Positions 1 through 10,584 of a stretch of DNA of 64,000 bases are shown here, in pieces. Every line of letters starts with the position of its first letter. Position 1 is the stretch's first letter. The position numbers and the translations under genes are program-made. The notes below the pieces were generated by a model that searched no databases, was not told the DNA's origin, and worked only from the letters and a program-made list of their open reading frames with translations. This DNA is from Guillardia theta CCMP2712 (taxonomy: Eukaryota; Cryptophyceae; Pyrenomonadales; Geminigeraceae), in the NCBI RefSeq assembly GCF_000315625.1, contig NW_005434639.1, positions 195,511-259,510 of the forward strand, in the 5' to 3' direction.

Positions 1-1276
1 AAGGCATGACCTGTGCTTCCGTGAGCTGAAGGAGGAAGAAAGGAGATGAGGAGGGGAGGAGAAGGAGAAGGAGAAGGAGAAGGAGAAGGAGAAGGAGAAG
101 GAGGAGGAGGAGGAGGAGGAGAAGGAGGAGGAGGAGGAGGAGGAGGAGGACTACTGTCACTCACAAAGCTCATCTTCCCTCCGTTCTGCGAATTGATCAC
201 AGGGGTTGTCATCGCCATTTTCTTCGACTCCTACACCAACGTGACGGCAGGAAAGGAGCAACAAAAACTTTGCGAAGCATTGAGAACCTCAACAAACGCT
301 ACATGTGAAAGAGGAGGAGGAGGTGGTGGAAAGAAGATGATGATGGAGATGATGATGATGATGATGATGATATTTTGTTCACACGTGAGACAGTGTCGTT
401 GTTGATGGTGTAGCAAACACAGGAGGAAACTTCAAATGCCATTACGACAAAGGAGGCAGGAGCGAGGGAGGGCAGTGACAGGAGGAGCGAATCAAAACTG
501 AGCATGCTGCCAACCTGGTTCCCCCCGAAGATGTAGTTGGCAAGAGCGTTGAACCCTCTGAACCCTTCAGCTGGGCTCATGTTGGTGGAGCAGACGGTGA
601 ACTCTTCGTACTGCCTGACCTCCCACGAGCTTCTGCTCGCGAGCACGTCGTAGGCAGGAGTCTCAAGGCCCTCAGGGGTGCGGGAAAGCATCTCCTGCGA
701 AAAAGTTTGAGAATGAAGGAGGGGCGGGACAGGTTGGAGGAGAGGGGAGGGGAAAGATGGATGGAGTGAGTGAGTGGTGAGTGAGCGAGGAGGAGCCAGG
801 AGGGGAGGAGAGAGTGAGCAAGGGGTGGGAGAGTGGATCATAGAAGTGGCTTAGATTGGATGTTGACAGCTGAAAAGATCATGACAGTGGACACAGAGGG
901 AGAAGGAAGGGGAGGGAAAGAATTCAGTGCTGGGGGAGGAGAGAAGGAAGAAAGGAAGAGAGGAGGGGAGGAGAGAAGAAGAGAGGAGGGGAGGGGAGGA
1001 AGAGATGAGGGGAGGGGAGGGGAGGAAGAGAAGAGGGGAGGGGAGGGGAGGAAGAGATGATACAAGTCTTAGAGGAGGGAGCGAGGGTCTTCCCACAGAC
1101 CTCCATGGTGGCTTCCTTGCCGGATCGCTCGATCGCCTCCAGCTCAAGGAACCATGCTCCCTTGTCCATCAGTTGCCTCAGGATCACCGCGAGCGACCTC
1201 TCCCTCGTCGACTGCGACTCCTCGTTCATCTTCGTTATCATCCTGTGACATCACCAGCATCATCACTTATTCCCTC

Positions 1277-1307
<31 letters not shown>

Positions 1308-1854
1308 TTTTCTCCCATTCGTCTCCCACCTCCCCCTCTCCTTCCCCGCACCCCACACATTCCCTTCCTCTCCTTCTCGAAATTTCTGCATCCCTTCTTC
1401 CATTCCTCCCCACTCCTCAAGGACTTGAGGTCTACCTATTCAAGCACCCGAGCTTCGTGCGGTAGGAAGGAAGGGGTATCGGCCATCGTGTCATAGCGAA
1501 CTTGACGTCTTGCACTCCATCGATCTCCACCAGCAGCTCCTTGAGGAACGTCATGTACTGATCCTCGCTCGACTCCCTCATCCTCCTCAACGCCTCGATC
1601 AAGCTCTTCTTCGTCGGCGCGGGAGTACGAGAGGAGGTCATCTGCCTCAGAAACTCCTCCTTCCCGTAGCTCGCCAAGTCCACCTTCACTTGCTCCTCCA
1701 CCTTCCCCGACATGCGCAACTTCGGCTGGCAAGTCGTTGCCCTCGTGCCCTGCATGCCCCTCACGTGCGGCAAGGCAGAGAGAGGGAGGAAGGCGTCTAC
1801 AGGAGATGCCAGGCACATGAGCGCTAGGCTTGCCAGGAGCGCTTGATGCTGCAT
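1..1854 (-). CDS. Plastid-targeted SOUL haem-binding protein (3' end outside window)
   Basis: Multi-exon minus-strand gene starting at ATG 1854. The first exon encodes a hydrophobic signal peptide ending in ...SPVDA followed by FLPLS; a Phe at the start of the transit peptide is typical of proteins imported into red-lineage secondary plastids. An exon near 1240-1080 encodes a helical segment. Exon 694-515 (60 codons) carries the SOUL-type WEVRQYEEF core, and exon 230-165 (22 codons) carries KMAMTTPVI, a strong SOUL/HBP signature. Another exon starts at 25 and leaves the window. SOUL proteins bind haem or tetrapyrroles; plastid relatives sit in plastoglobules or stroma. The exon 1/2 and 2/3 junctions are not fully resolved. 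Long GA and TC tracts fill the introns. Family call firm; exact model partial. Confidence 0.8.
46..150 (+). repeat. GA-rich microsatellite (AGAAGG/AGGAGG)
   Basis: Near-perfect AGAAGG hexamers grade into AGG triplets within the last visible intron of the SOUL gene. The Glu/Gly-rich reading frame across it is a microsatellite artefact. Confidence 0.9.
940..1056 (+). repeat. Purine-only low-complexity tract (GGGGA/GAGGA)
   Basis: Over 100 nt of almost pure G/A with imperfect GGGGAGGA units, in an intron of the SOUL gene between the exon at about 1240-1080 and the exon at 694. Confidence 0.85.
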
Positions 1855-2039
1855 AGCTGTTCAACAATGTCAGATGAAGAAGAGAAAAACGTTTGATAAA
1901 ATACAAGACAGAATCGAAATCTACGAGGACTCTACCATAATATTGCCTTGTTTGCCAGCCTACACCAACTGTGCTTCTCTTCCTTCTCCTCCTTCCTTCC
2001 TCTTCTGCCCTGCTCTGTGCACCCTCGTCTCTCTCGGAC

Positions 2040-2135
2040 ATCCTCTCCTCTCTCCTCTCTCCTCTCTCCTCTCTCCTCTCTCCTCTCTCCTCTCTCCTCC
2101 TCCTCCTCCTCCTCCTCCTCCTCCTCTCCTCTCCT
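2040..2135 (+). repeat. TCTCTCC and CTC microsatellite in intergenic promoter region
   Basis: Tandem TCTCTCC heptamers followed by CTC triplets between the divergent SOUL (-) and ADAT3-like (+) genes. The 1855-2491 interval otherwise shows no convincing coding exon. Confidence 0.85.
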
Positions 2136-2491
2136 CTCCACGCTTCCCTCCTTCCCTCCTCCCTCCCATGTTCGCTTTGTGTCTGCTCGACAACTTTACG
2201 GGACGAGCCCCAGCACTCTGAGGGGGGCTTGCAAGCGAACTCCAGGGGGCCGCGAGGGATCGAGGGAGGAGGAGGAGGCAGGGGAGGAGCGGGGAGGCGG
2301 CGGGGCCCGACAGCAAGAGCAAGACGAAGGGAGGGGGCAGGGAGGAGGCGAGAGGGAGGGGAAGGGAGCTTGCAAGAGCCCTCTTGCTTCTCTTCAGCCC
2401 ATCCCTCCAGGCTCCTTGGCTTGCCCTCCTGCTCTTCGGGTTGCTCGCTCCCGGGGTGAATGGGCTGCAAGAAGGGCTGAGGAGCTTCCAG

Positions 2492-4324
2492 ATGCCCCCC
2501 TCCTCGAGGGCTGAAGGGAGAGCTCATGGGGGACTGCCGACAGAGCAGGAGGCGATGGAGAGGGTGGACCTGAGGATCAAGGTAGGCCGAGATGCTCAGT
2601 TCCCTAGCGCCCCGTCGCAACTGCCGAGGAGGAGCTGACATGGGTGCAGGTGGAGGACCTCGAGTTGATGCCAGTCCTGTGCGCGTCAGTGAAGCCAAAG
2701 AATGCGAGCAAGATGATAGAGATCCTGTCCAAGAACCTTCCGATCCCGTGCTTCCTTGTTGGACTGCTACCGTGTCGTCCTTACCGGACCTGCAGAGAAC
2801 TGCGATATCTGAAGAGGATGCGGAAGAGGAATGACGCAGCGGCAAAGAGCGGAGGCAAGGCTGAGCCAGAGCTTGTTGCTATCATCGCCCCCCCCGATAT
2901 CTTCTCCAGGCAAGTGCTCTCTCATTCCATGGCGACGTGAGCGGGTGACGAAAGATGGAATTGAGCTTGCCTTCAGGCTGGAGACGGAGACTCAAGACCT
3001 GATCAAGCAGTATTGCGACTCGATGTTCGAGGAGGAGGTTCTTCATCCTTCATCCTTAGCACCAGAGGCTGACGGGCACCAGGTCCCATCCTTCGCTCCC
3101 AACACGCGAGAACAGTTCGATTCCTGGTCCAAAATGTGATCCTTGCCCCTACTTCTTCCCCTAGCTGACCTCATGTCAAGCTGGCCGCTGAACTACCGAC
3201 CGCCAGCAGGTGTCATGCTTGCTGCTGCTGTGTGCTCTCGTGCTCGAGGCTGACTCCGGTGATCAGGAGGAATGAAGGTCTTGCTAGGGTTCTCACAGGA
3301 GGAGATCGAGGTGTAGGAGCTGCCAGGCTGAGAATGGCGCTGGAGCTGACGAGCATGGCAGAGAATGAAGGCTTATATGAGGCGCGCGACCGCTCTAGCT
3401 GTGGAGGCGGTGAAGGCTGGAGACGGAGCGGCGGCGGCTGTCATAGTCGACCCGGTAGCGCTCCCGGTCGACGTGCGGAGATTTGACTGCGTTGCTGACC
3501 TGGCAGACGAGCGGAGAGGTTCAAGGGGAGGGGGTTGATGTCGCCATGTCCGGGCCGTTATGCTCACCGGAGATCCCGAGTGGAGCACAGAGGAATGATG
3601 ATGCCCGGAAGAAGCGTCATCCTCTGCATCATGCGGCGATGTGCGCGATCCAGAAGGTCTGCTGCCTGTGGGAGAGGTACAGGAGGGAGCTGAACGGGCT
3701 GCAGGTGGCGGCGATGCAGCGGGAGAGTCAGCTCGTGAATGTGACAAGCAAGAGGAAGATGCTTCTCCAGCAGGTGGACTCCTCGGACGGCAGCAGGGAC
3801 GAGACCGTCGAGACTGCGGTGAAGCACGCTCCTCTACTTGAGATGCCTCCCTCACGCCATGCACAGCAGAAAGACTTGGTCAACGAGGGCCCGTACCTCT
3901 GCACTGGCTTCGACATCTACCTGACCTACGAGCCTTGCCCGATGTATCGTAGTGTTCGACCGGCTTTTGGATCCTTGACCTGCCCCGGCCAGGTGTGCCA
4001 TGGCGCTGGTGCACAGCCGACTGCGGCGGGTGATCTTTGCTGTGGAAAACCAGCGGCATGCATGCATACCCTCCTACTCGTCTTTCTTCTGAGTGTTGCG
4101 CTGCTCCTGTTCTTCAGGTGCGGAGCTCTATCCAGCCGTTGGAGCCTTCACACGCAGGTTGAACCCCTGCTTCCATGAGCTCTCTCCCCTTCTCTCCTCC
4201 TCCTCCTCCTCCTCTCCCGTGGCTCCCTTGAGCTGACGATCTTCGATGACAGAAGTCTCTCAACCATCACTACGAGGTCCCTGCCCTCCTGCTCCAGCGC
4301 GCGGGCTCACGCTGGATGTTGTAG
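2492..4324 (+). CDS. ADAT3: ADAT3-like subunit of tRNA A34 deaminase
   Basis: Multi-exon gene for the non-catalytic partner of the heterodimer that converts A34 to inosine in tRNA anticodons. The N-terminal part has the ADAT3 pattern ending in LRYLKRMRK. Later come an AVIVDP segment, the first zinc motif as HPLHHAAMCAI, then CTGFDIYLTYEPCP followed after an intron (3944-3992) by MCAMALVHSRLRRVIF. The tail GALSSRWSLHTQ joins KSLNHHYEV after the intron at 4158-4252. In ADAT2 the zinc His is followed by A-E with a catalytic Glu; here it is H-A-A, so the Glu is absent as in other ADAT3 proteins (usually Val). ATG 2492 is the first in-frame Met. Several middle exons (about 2910-3480) are not exactly resolved. 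Expected partner ADAT2 is not in the window. Confidence 0.85.
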
Positions 4325-5990
4325 GTGTACAAGGGGCTGCTGGCCGAGGAGGTCAAGGAGAGCATAACCTCCGCATTCTCAACAACATGAAGGAGGCGAT
4401 GGCTCAGGTAGCGCAATCTCAAGGCAAGAGGACGACAGGCTGCAGCTGCTCGATCCGCTCCGCTTCAGCAGTCACCTCGGTGGCATCCTGACTCGCGTGA
4501 CTCGTGTGAGCCTCGGACTCCGGCACGCCGCTGCGGACGCCGGGTGGCTGCAGAGCAGAAAGGCGCCTCTCAGCGGGGCCGGCGGCGCGAGGCGGCGCGA
4601 GCCTCCGTCGTACCGCGGCAGCCAGTCACGGTCACTAGTACTGTCAGAGCGCCGCGGTGCGGCACTGAGCCCACAGGGCGGCCACCAGCTATGATGATCC
4701 GATGCCATGTCATGCCATGATGATCGATCAGTGGAATCATCAAGTTGTCAGTGGCGGCCGTCCGATCGCTCTAGCCTACTGAAACATGAAGTACGGTCAG
4801 ACTTCGCTCAAAACAAGGCCGCGCTAGCGGCACCGTGAATACCAGGTAGAACCGTTTTACTCTTTTACCCTGCTTTTACCAGTTTTATATCACTACGGGA
4901 ATTGCTTTTATTACGGGTATAAAGGACTATCTATAAATACTTTTATGTGAATATTTTGGTACCATTCAATACTTTGTATCAGCTACAAATTCTTTTAGAG
5001 ACATAAAACTGTTTTAGCAGCCCCCATCTGTTATCCCTACCCCAATTCTTCCCTGTTGAAATGTCGTTTTTTATAGGTAGGGTGGGAGGGGGGCCGTAGC
5101 TCAACAACCCTACCCTTGTTTCGATGAACTATTTCATAGGAGAGAAGACGGGTAGTAAGATGACAATTTTCCACCCCTCCATTGTAACCTTCGATCAGAA
5201 TAGATAAAACACCTCAAAAGACCGGGTACATCTACCAAGACTTTCGGGGAAATTATCCGGTGCTATGTAAAATTTACATACCCCTACCTCCATCTTGACT
5301 ATTGTCATACCAACCCGATGTGTACCCTACCCCACAAAATCTGTATAGATCCGCGGCCATGCAAGGTGCGACAGGAACCAGGAGTTGGTCAAGACACGAT
5401 GGGGGAGGAAGAGAATGAGGGAAAAGATGATAAGTACCAGTTGTAATAGTTGTTGGGAGAATGATGCGGTGGTGGTGGAGGTGGTAGTAGCACTGAAATG
5501 ATTGTTTGATGATTCTATGCTCGCAAGATTTGGAGCAGTAACAACTCTCTGAAGACCAGAGAGGGAAGTGCAGGACAGGAGGATTCGATAAGGAATGCGA
5601 AGGAAAGTGGTCTAGAAGGAACAGGAGATAACAGATGAGGATGTAGCTAGGGGATTTGGAATCTCACTGCTGAAGGGATCATACCTGAAGTAAGGAAAAC
5701 GCTGGAAAGAACGGGGCAGCCCATGATGGATTGATGTTCATTGAAGAGAAACAATGATGTATCCATCTTTGGCTAACATTTGGAGAACGAATTATTTTGT
5801 TGACGAGGATATATTTGTTTTGTGCCTGCTGCATGGTAAACCAATTTGTGAGAGATGTGTACAAAATGGAGTAAAACGATACTCGCAGTGAAAGGCAGGG
5901 TGGAAGTGGGAGAAGGAAACGCAGCTCGTCTAGTGAGCAGGAGTAGGCGAATGATGGCATACATGGGCATCATCGAGTAGACGAAGACTT
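4325..5990. other. Intergenic, repeat-like; no gene seen
   Basis: A GC-rich patch at about 4550-4690 is followed by a distinctly AT-richer tract at about 4840-5345 with many TTTTACC, TACCCC and GGGTAGGG motifs. No splice-compatible coding exon is apparent. It resembles the other TACCCC-rich tracts listed under findings. Confidence 0.6.
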
Positions 5991-6001
5991 GCTGATCGCT
6001 G

Positions 6002-7611
6002 TTGCTCTACCATGTGCATGCGACCTCAAAGTCTGATCGACACTCACATGGTTTTCCAGACAAGCGTTTTCGAGCTGCCTTGCAGCTCCTGGTCTTTGTA
6101 TGCTTCCTGGGTCGTCTTGAAGGATTTAGCACTGTTCCTTGCGCTTTTAAGGATGCAAGGAACAAGTTTCAATCGCAGGCAAGACGAACGAAGGGACCGG
6201 CTGTTTGCATGAAGGATGATCATGCCAACAAAATGGTACTTGTGCAGATTTCCCGTGCTGCCGGTTCGGTGAATCATCGTGCACTAGGTCAATCGGGCTC
6301 TTTCTTTCTTTCTCTCGACCTCGCTTCTCTTCTCTCCCATCAGTATCTTGACCGCATCGGCGGATGTTGCACCCAACCCTTATGCCCCTAAGGGAACCCT
6401 GGAAGCCGAGGTGTATAAAACTGACGGAGTATAGCTATGCTGTGCCCTCACTCTCATCTCAGCCGGGGAAAGTCAGAGTCGACGAGGCAGCTCCTAAGAA
6501 GAGCAGCGCCTTGGAGAACTTTGACGTGAAGGACTTGAAGGTCAGCTTGGAAACAAATTGAGTTCTACCCCTTGAAGACTTCGCTCACATTTTCAAACTC
6601 AGATTCCAGAGTTCAAAGCTCCTGACCTCAAGATTCCTTCCAAGGTGTCAGACCTGCAAATCCCTGATAGCTTCAAGTCCTTCAAGGCCCCGGATCTGAA
6701 GATGCCCGACAGCATCAAGAACTTCAAGGTAAATGATTTTGTTTGCACATGCGCCTGGAGGCCATGACCTCGTGGAGCAGATGCCTGACGTCAAAGACAT
6801 CTCTGAAAGCATTCAGGAGAAGAAAGATCAAGTTCTGCGTGCTCCAGCTCAGAATGATGCTCCTGTTGAAAGGAAAGCGACAGGGGATGAGAAGCCAGTA
6901 GCCAAGAAGTCTCCTCCAAGCAAGCCCGCAGACACGGCCGAACCTGCTCCTGTTGCGAAGCCCAAGCCAGCACCTAAGCCAGTCGTGCCTGCCGAGCAGC
7001 CAGCTGCCCCCCAGCTAAAGGCAACGTCAAGCACCGATGCTTCAATTGAGGAAAAGAGAGCAGCAGCTGACAAGGCTGCCAAAGAGCGAGCAGCGAAGCG
7101 AGCAGCCGAAGAGAAGGTTGCTGAGCAAGGGGAGAGGATGAATTGGAGCTGAATGCAACTCTATGATAGGTGAAGGCGGAGAAGATGGCGGCAGAGCAAA
7201 AGCTGAAGAGCGAGCAGAAGGACAAGCAGGCTCAGCTTGATGCCACGGCCAAAGAAAAATTCCAAGCTCTTAATGTGATGAGAGGTGATAGGAAAGGCGT
7301 GGTGAGTTCTCATCGCATTTCATCAGAAAGCAAAGGCCCAGCTGAAGCAAGTGGAGAAGGAGCTCGCTGCTCAGAAGGCCAAGGTTGATTTTAATTCTCT
7401 TGCTGCCATGGAGTCACTGGGTTGGCAGACCGCGGAGCTTCAGAAGATCGCCAAGCAAGCCAAGGTAGGACAATCCTCTTGCTCCTCTCCTTCTTCCAAC
7501 ACGCATTCTCAGGATGAAGCTTGCGAACTTCGACCCGGCGGAAAGATTTTGTGCATTCGTGGCTTCGATGCCGGTGAATTTACTTTGCTTACAATCTTGC
7601 TACCTCGATGA
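6002..7611 (+). CDS. Signal-peptide-bearing K/A/P-rich coiled-coil protein of unknown function
   Basis: Multi-exon gene; the true start is unclear because the frame opening at 6002 lacks an ATG before its hydrophobic core, so the first Met may lie in an upstream exon near 5950. The first visible exon has ALQLLVFVCFLGRLEG followed by FSTV, resembling a signal peptide plus Phe-led transit peptide, so plastid targeting is possible. Later exons encode degenerate 11-residue amphipathic repeats (KAPDLKIP, KAPDLKMP, DLQIPDSF), a Pro/Ala/Lys-rich linker around 6850-7020, and a charged Ala/Lys/Glu coiled coil (EKRAAADKAAKERAAKRAAEE). No family was recognised. Final exon frame and stop are tentative. 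Confidence 0.55.
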
Positions 7612-10584
7612 TGATGGCAATGATGACGATGATCAATATCATGATGATTGATTGATTGATTTGGTTCCTGTCTCACTGTGGGAGTTCACCCAAACCAGAA
7701 CTCAGTTTCTCGTGTTTCGGATTCTGATTTTTTTTTTGTCCAATCAGGTTATTAGAGGAATACGATTACATCTACAGAATACAAGTAAAACATACACAAT
7801 TCTATTTTCAACGTCCTTCACAGCCTCTTTCCAGTAGAACCAACAAAAATTGTATCCCTGGCCAACAGCTTCACACACGGGTATCATCACACCGCGAAGC
7901 AAGAAAATCCAAAAGTGAGAGCAAATGTTGCTATACAAGCCGATTTTCGTCAAAACGTTCTTGAAACAGTTTCATCTTATCCATACTGCGCACTCTCCTG
8001 CTCTGCTTCTCCTTCTCTGTCATTCTGGCAAACGATGAGCCAACTCGGACAGATTGAGGTGGCGCCGTCGAGCAATAGCCGGAGGGAGAAACAATGAGCT
8101 CTCTGGCGCTTGATTCCTCATTCACGGAGGAGCATTTGAAGGAGAAGATGGAGCAATTGAAGCTGTCACGAATAGTCTCACGCTCTCTCATGGCCCGTGC
8201 AGATAGGATAGTCAACGCGCGACGTTTACAAACAAAGCAGGGATCTGCGAAATGAACTGAGTGTTATGCGACTATCAAAACGAAGATAAGTATAGGCGTG
8301 CGCACATATGTGTCAATTCTCTGCCTAGTAGAAAGTCAAGCCGCCGATCCTAGATCATACAATACTGTCTTTCTCCCACCAAGCCACCTTCCTTACCACC
8401 TCTGCCTTCCACACACTACTTCACTCTATGTCCTTATGCTTCGAACTTTGTTTCATTCCGTCTACCTGCCTGTCTGCCTGCCATTCTAGAGCTCCCTTCC
8501 TTTCCTGTCTGGCCCTTTCCTCTCGTCGCAAAACCCTCCATCTCATCCGCCCTTGGGGAAGCGACTGAAAGAGGTATAGAGGATCGATTTGTCCGGTCGA
8601 ATTGATCCCCACGGAGCCTCATGACCGTAATAATAATGGATATTAAAGGGTCTACATTATTTGACTTTCAGATATTCTGGTACAAATTAAAAAACATTTT
8701 TGGCCTTGCTGACCTCTTGAAGGTACCGGGAACCTTTTACTCATCTCTCCACCCATCTCGCCAGGACCAGTAACGGTAATGAGGGGTATTGTAACGGAGA
8801 TAAGCTCAGAGATACATTTGTGATATGGACTCTTTTCACGCTGTGGTGGGTGGAATATAGTCTCCGAAAAAGCTCCTTATCGCTGCAAGTATACAACCCT
8901 TTTGAAAGAGGGGACACCAGGTTAGATCTGCTGACCTTGATGATAGAGCACCCATTTCGATAGATATAACAGACATGATGTACATTTCAAATGTAGGAGC
9001 AAATATTTGAATACATGCAACAGTTTCGGTCCACTCGAAGTCTGACAACTGGACTTAGTGGTACCGTAGCCCAGGGTGGCTCAGGGTGGGGTACTGCAAT
9101 TGTCCGATGGAGGTCAAATGCTGATTTTGAGACCACTGGTCGTGACTGAAATGTCTTGAGTGGGTGGGTAGGTTTTACGAACCTCTCGAAACAACGGTGG
9201 TTTGACCGCTTAAAGGAGGGGTGGGTCAAGACAGACTTTCCTTCAGCGATCGTGCAAGTCAAAAGTGGGTAGGGTGGCCAGCATGAATTTTTTATTAGGG
9301 GGTGGGTATAGTTTAGGAGAGCACAAATTTGTTTTCATTACGGGGCAAATATTCCGTGCGAATCTGAAATTATTACAAAATAAGTGCATCACATTTCGAA
9401 GCTACTGATTGAATTCATAAACTAGTTCCGAAACTCAAGTTGACTTGGATCTGCTTTCGAAATAGTAGAAGTGAGTAGACGGATCGCAGGGGGTCGTATA
9501 CAACGACCCAGTGGTAAAACTACGACCACCCATGTGCGTCTCTACCCCTCTCCCCCTAAGCCCAACAACGCCTTGTGATTTACCCCTGGTCTTAAAAGGG
9601 GTACCCCTACCATCCCCAAAGGACATCAAAAGAGAATTTTTCACCTCACCAGGTGATTCAGCCTGGATTGAACCCCTTCGCTTTATAGTGGAGTACTACC
9701 CCACCCCCCATTAAACTTAAAAATTCCGGAGTTTGGGCTAGCCGCTGGGACACCACCCCCTCATCACAGATGGGTAGAGGACCCAACCCCCTTTTTCCTC
9801 AGATGACCCATACCTTCAAGGACTTCCCTGAGACATTTTTTTTAGAAAATCTTCGAGTACCCCTACCATGCTATCGTTTTGCCTGGTACATAGTACCAGT
9901 CGATGTATTGCAAGGTCCAGTACCCCTGCAGAGACCACCCACCCCAATGCAACATCCGTGGAGGGTGTTTGGGCGGATATGTCGGTCAAAGGGCTAAAAC
10001 TAATATAAAGTGCATTTAAAAACACAATACCAGCAAAAGAATACTCGTACAACTTGAGTACCGGGAAGTATATCTAAAATGTTCAATGAAATCGGCCAAA
10101 GTTATACCATAATTATATAGGTGTTTTTCTTGCCCTTTTATTTGTATCCGAGGACTTTAGTATTTATACAAATATTTACTCAAATGTGAATTACTTCAAT
10201 ACTATTTAATTCAGGTATTTCCCTTAATATATCGGTAAATGTTTTGTACCGTCGGAGAAAACAATAGTAACTTGCTAAGGATGCTACAAGAGATTTTAAA
10301 GGTTGCCGGGTAGAGAGAAGCGGTCAATCTATGGCCGTCGTAGCAGTAGGGATGGAGACAAGGAGGAGGGTGAGAGTGGAAGGAGGAGAGGGCCAGAGGT
10401 TGTGAGCTCAGGAGCAACAGGTGCCAGAGGATGTCAAGAGAAGGATCAAGAAGACCACAAGGGAAGTGAAAGCGCCTAGGTAACCCCCGTTCCTGACGTC
10501 CGGACGATCGAGGGTTGAAGGAGCTAGTTTTTGTGGAGCTCAGACCTTGGAAGGGAAGACCGTTCAACTGCGTTTAGTTGCAAG
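7612..10584. other. Long AT-richer intergenic tract with TACCCC-type repeats
   Basis: About 3 kb without a convincing multi-exon gene. From about 8640 to 10210 the DNA is AT-richer and studded with GGGTGG, TACCCC and GGTACC-like motifs, suggesting decayed repeats. One small open frame is listed separately. The last few hundred bases are the likely promoter/5' UTR of the CDC14 gene. Confidence 0.55.
8094..8255 (+). CDS. Possible 53-residue helical small protein or terminal exon
   Basis: ATG to TGA frame of 54 codons. It begins MSSLALDSSFTEEHLKEK and continues as a charged, helix-prone, Arg/Lys-rich peptide. No homology recognised. It stands in otherwise repeat-like DNA and could be the last exon of an undetected gene or chance. 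Confidence 0.25.
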   Translation: MSSLALDSSFTEEHLKEKMEQLKLSRIVSRSLMARADRIVNARRLQTKQGSAK

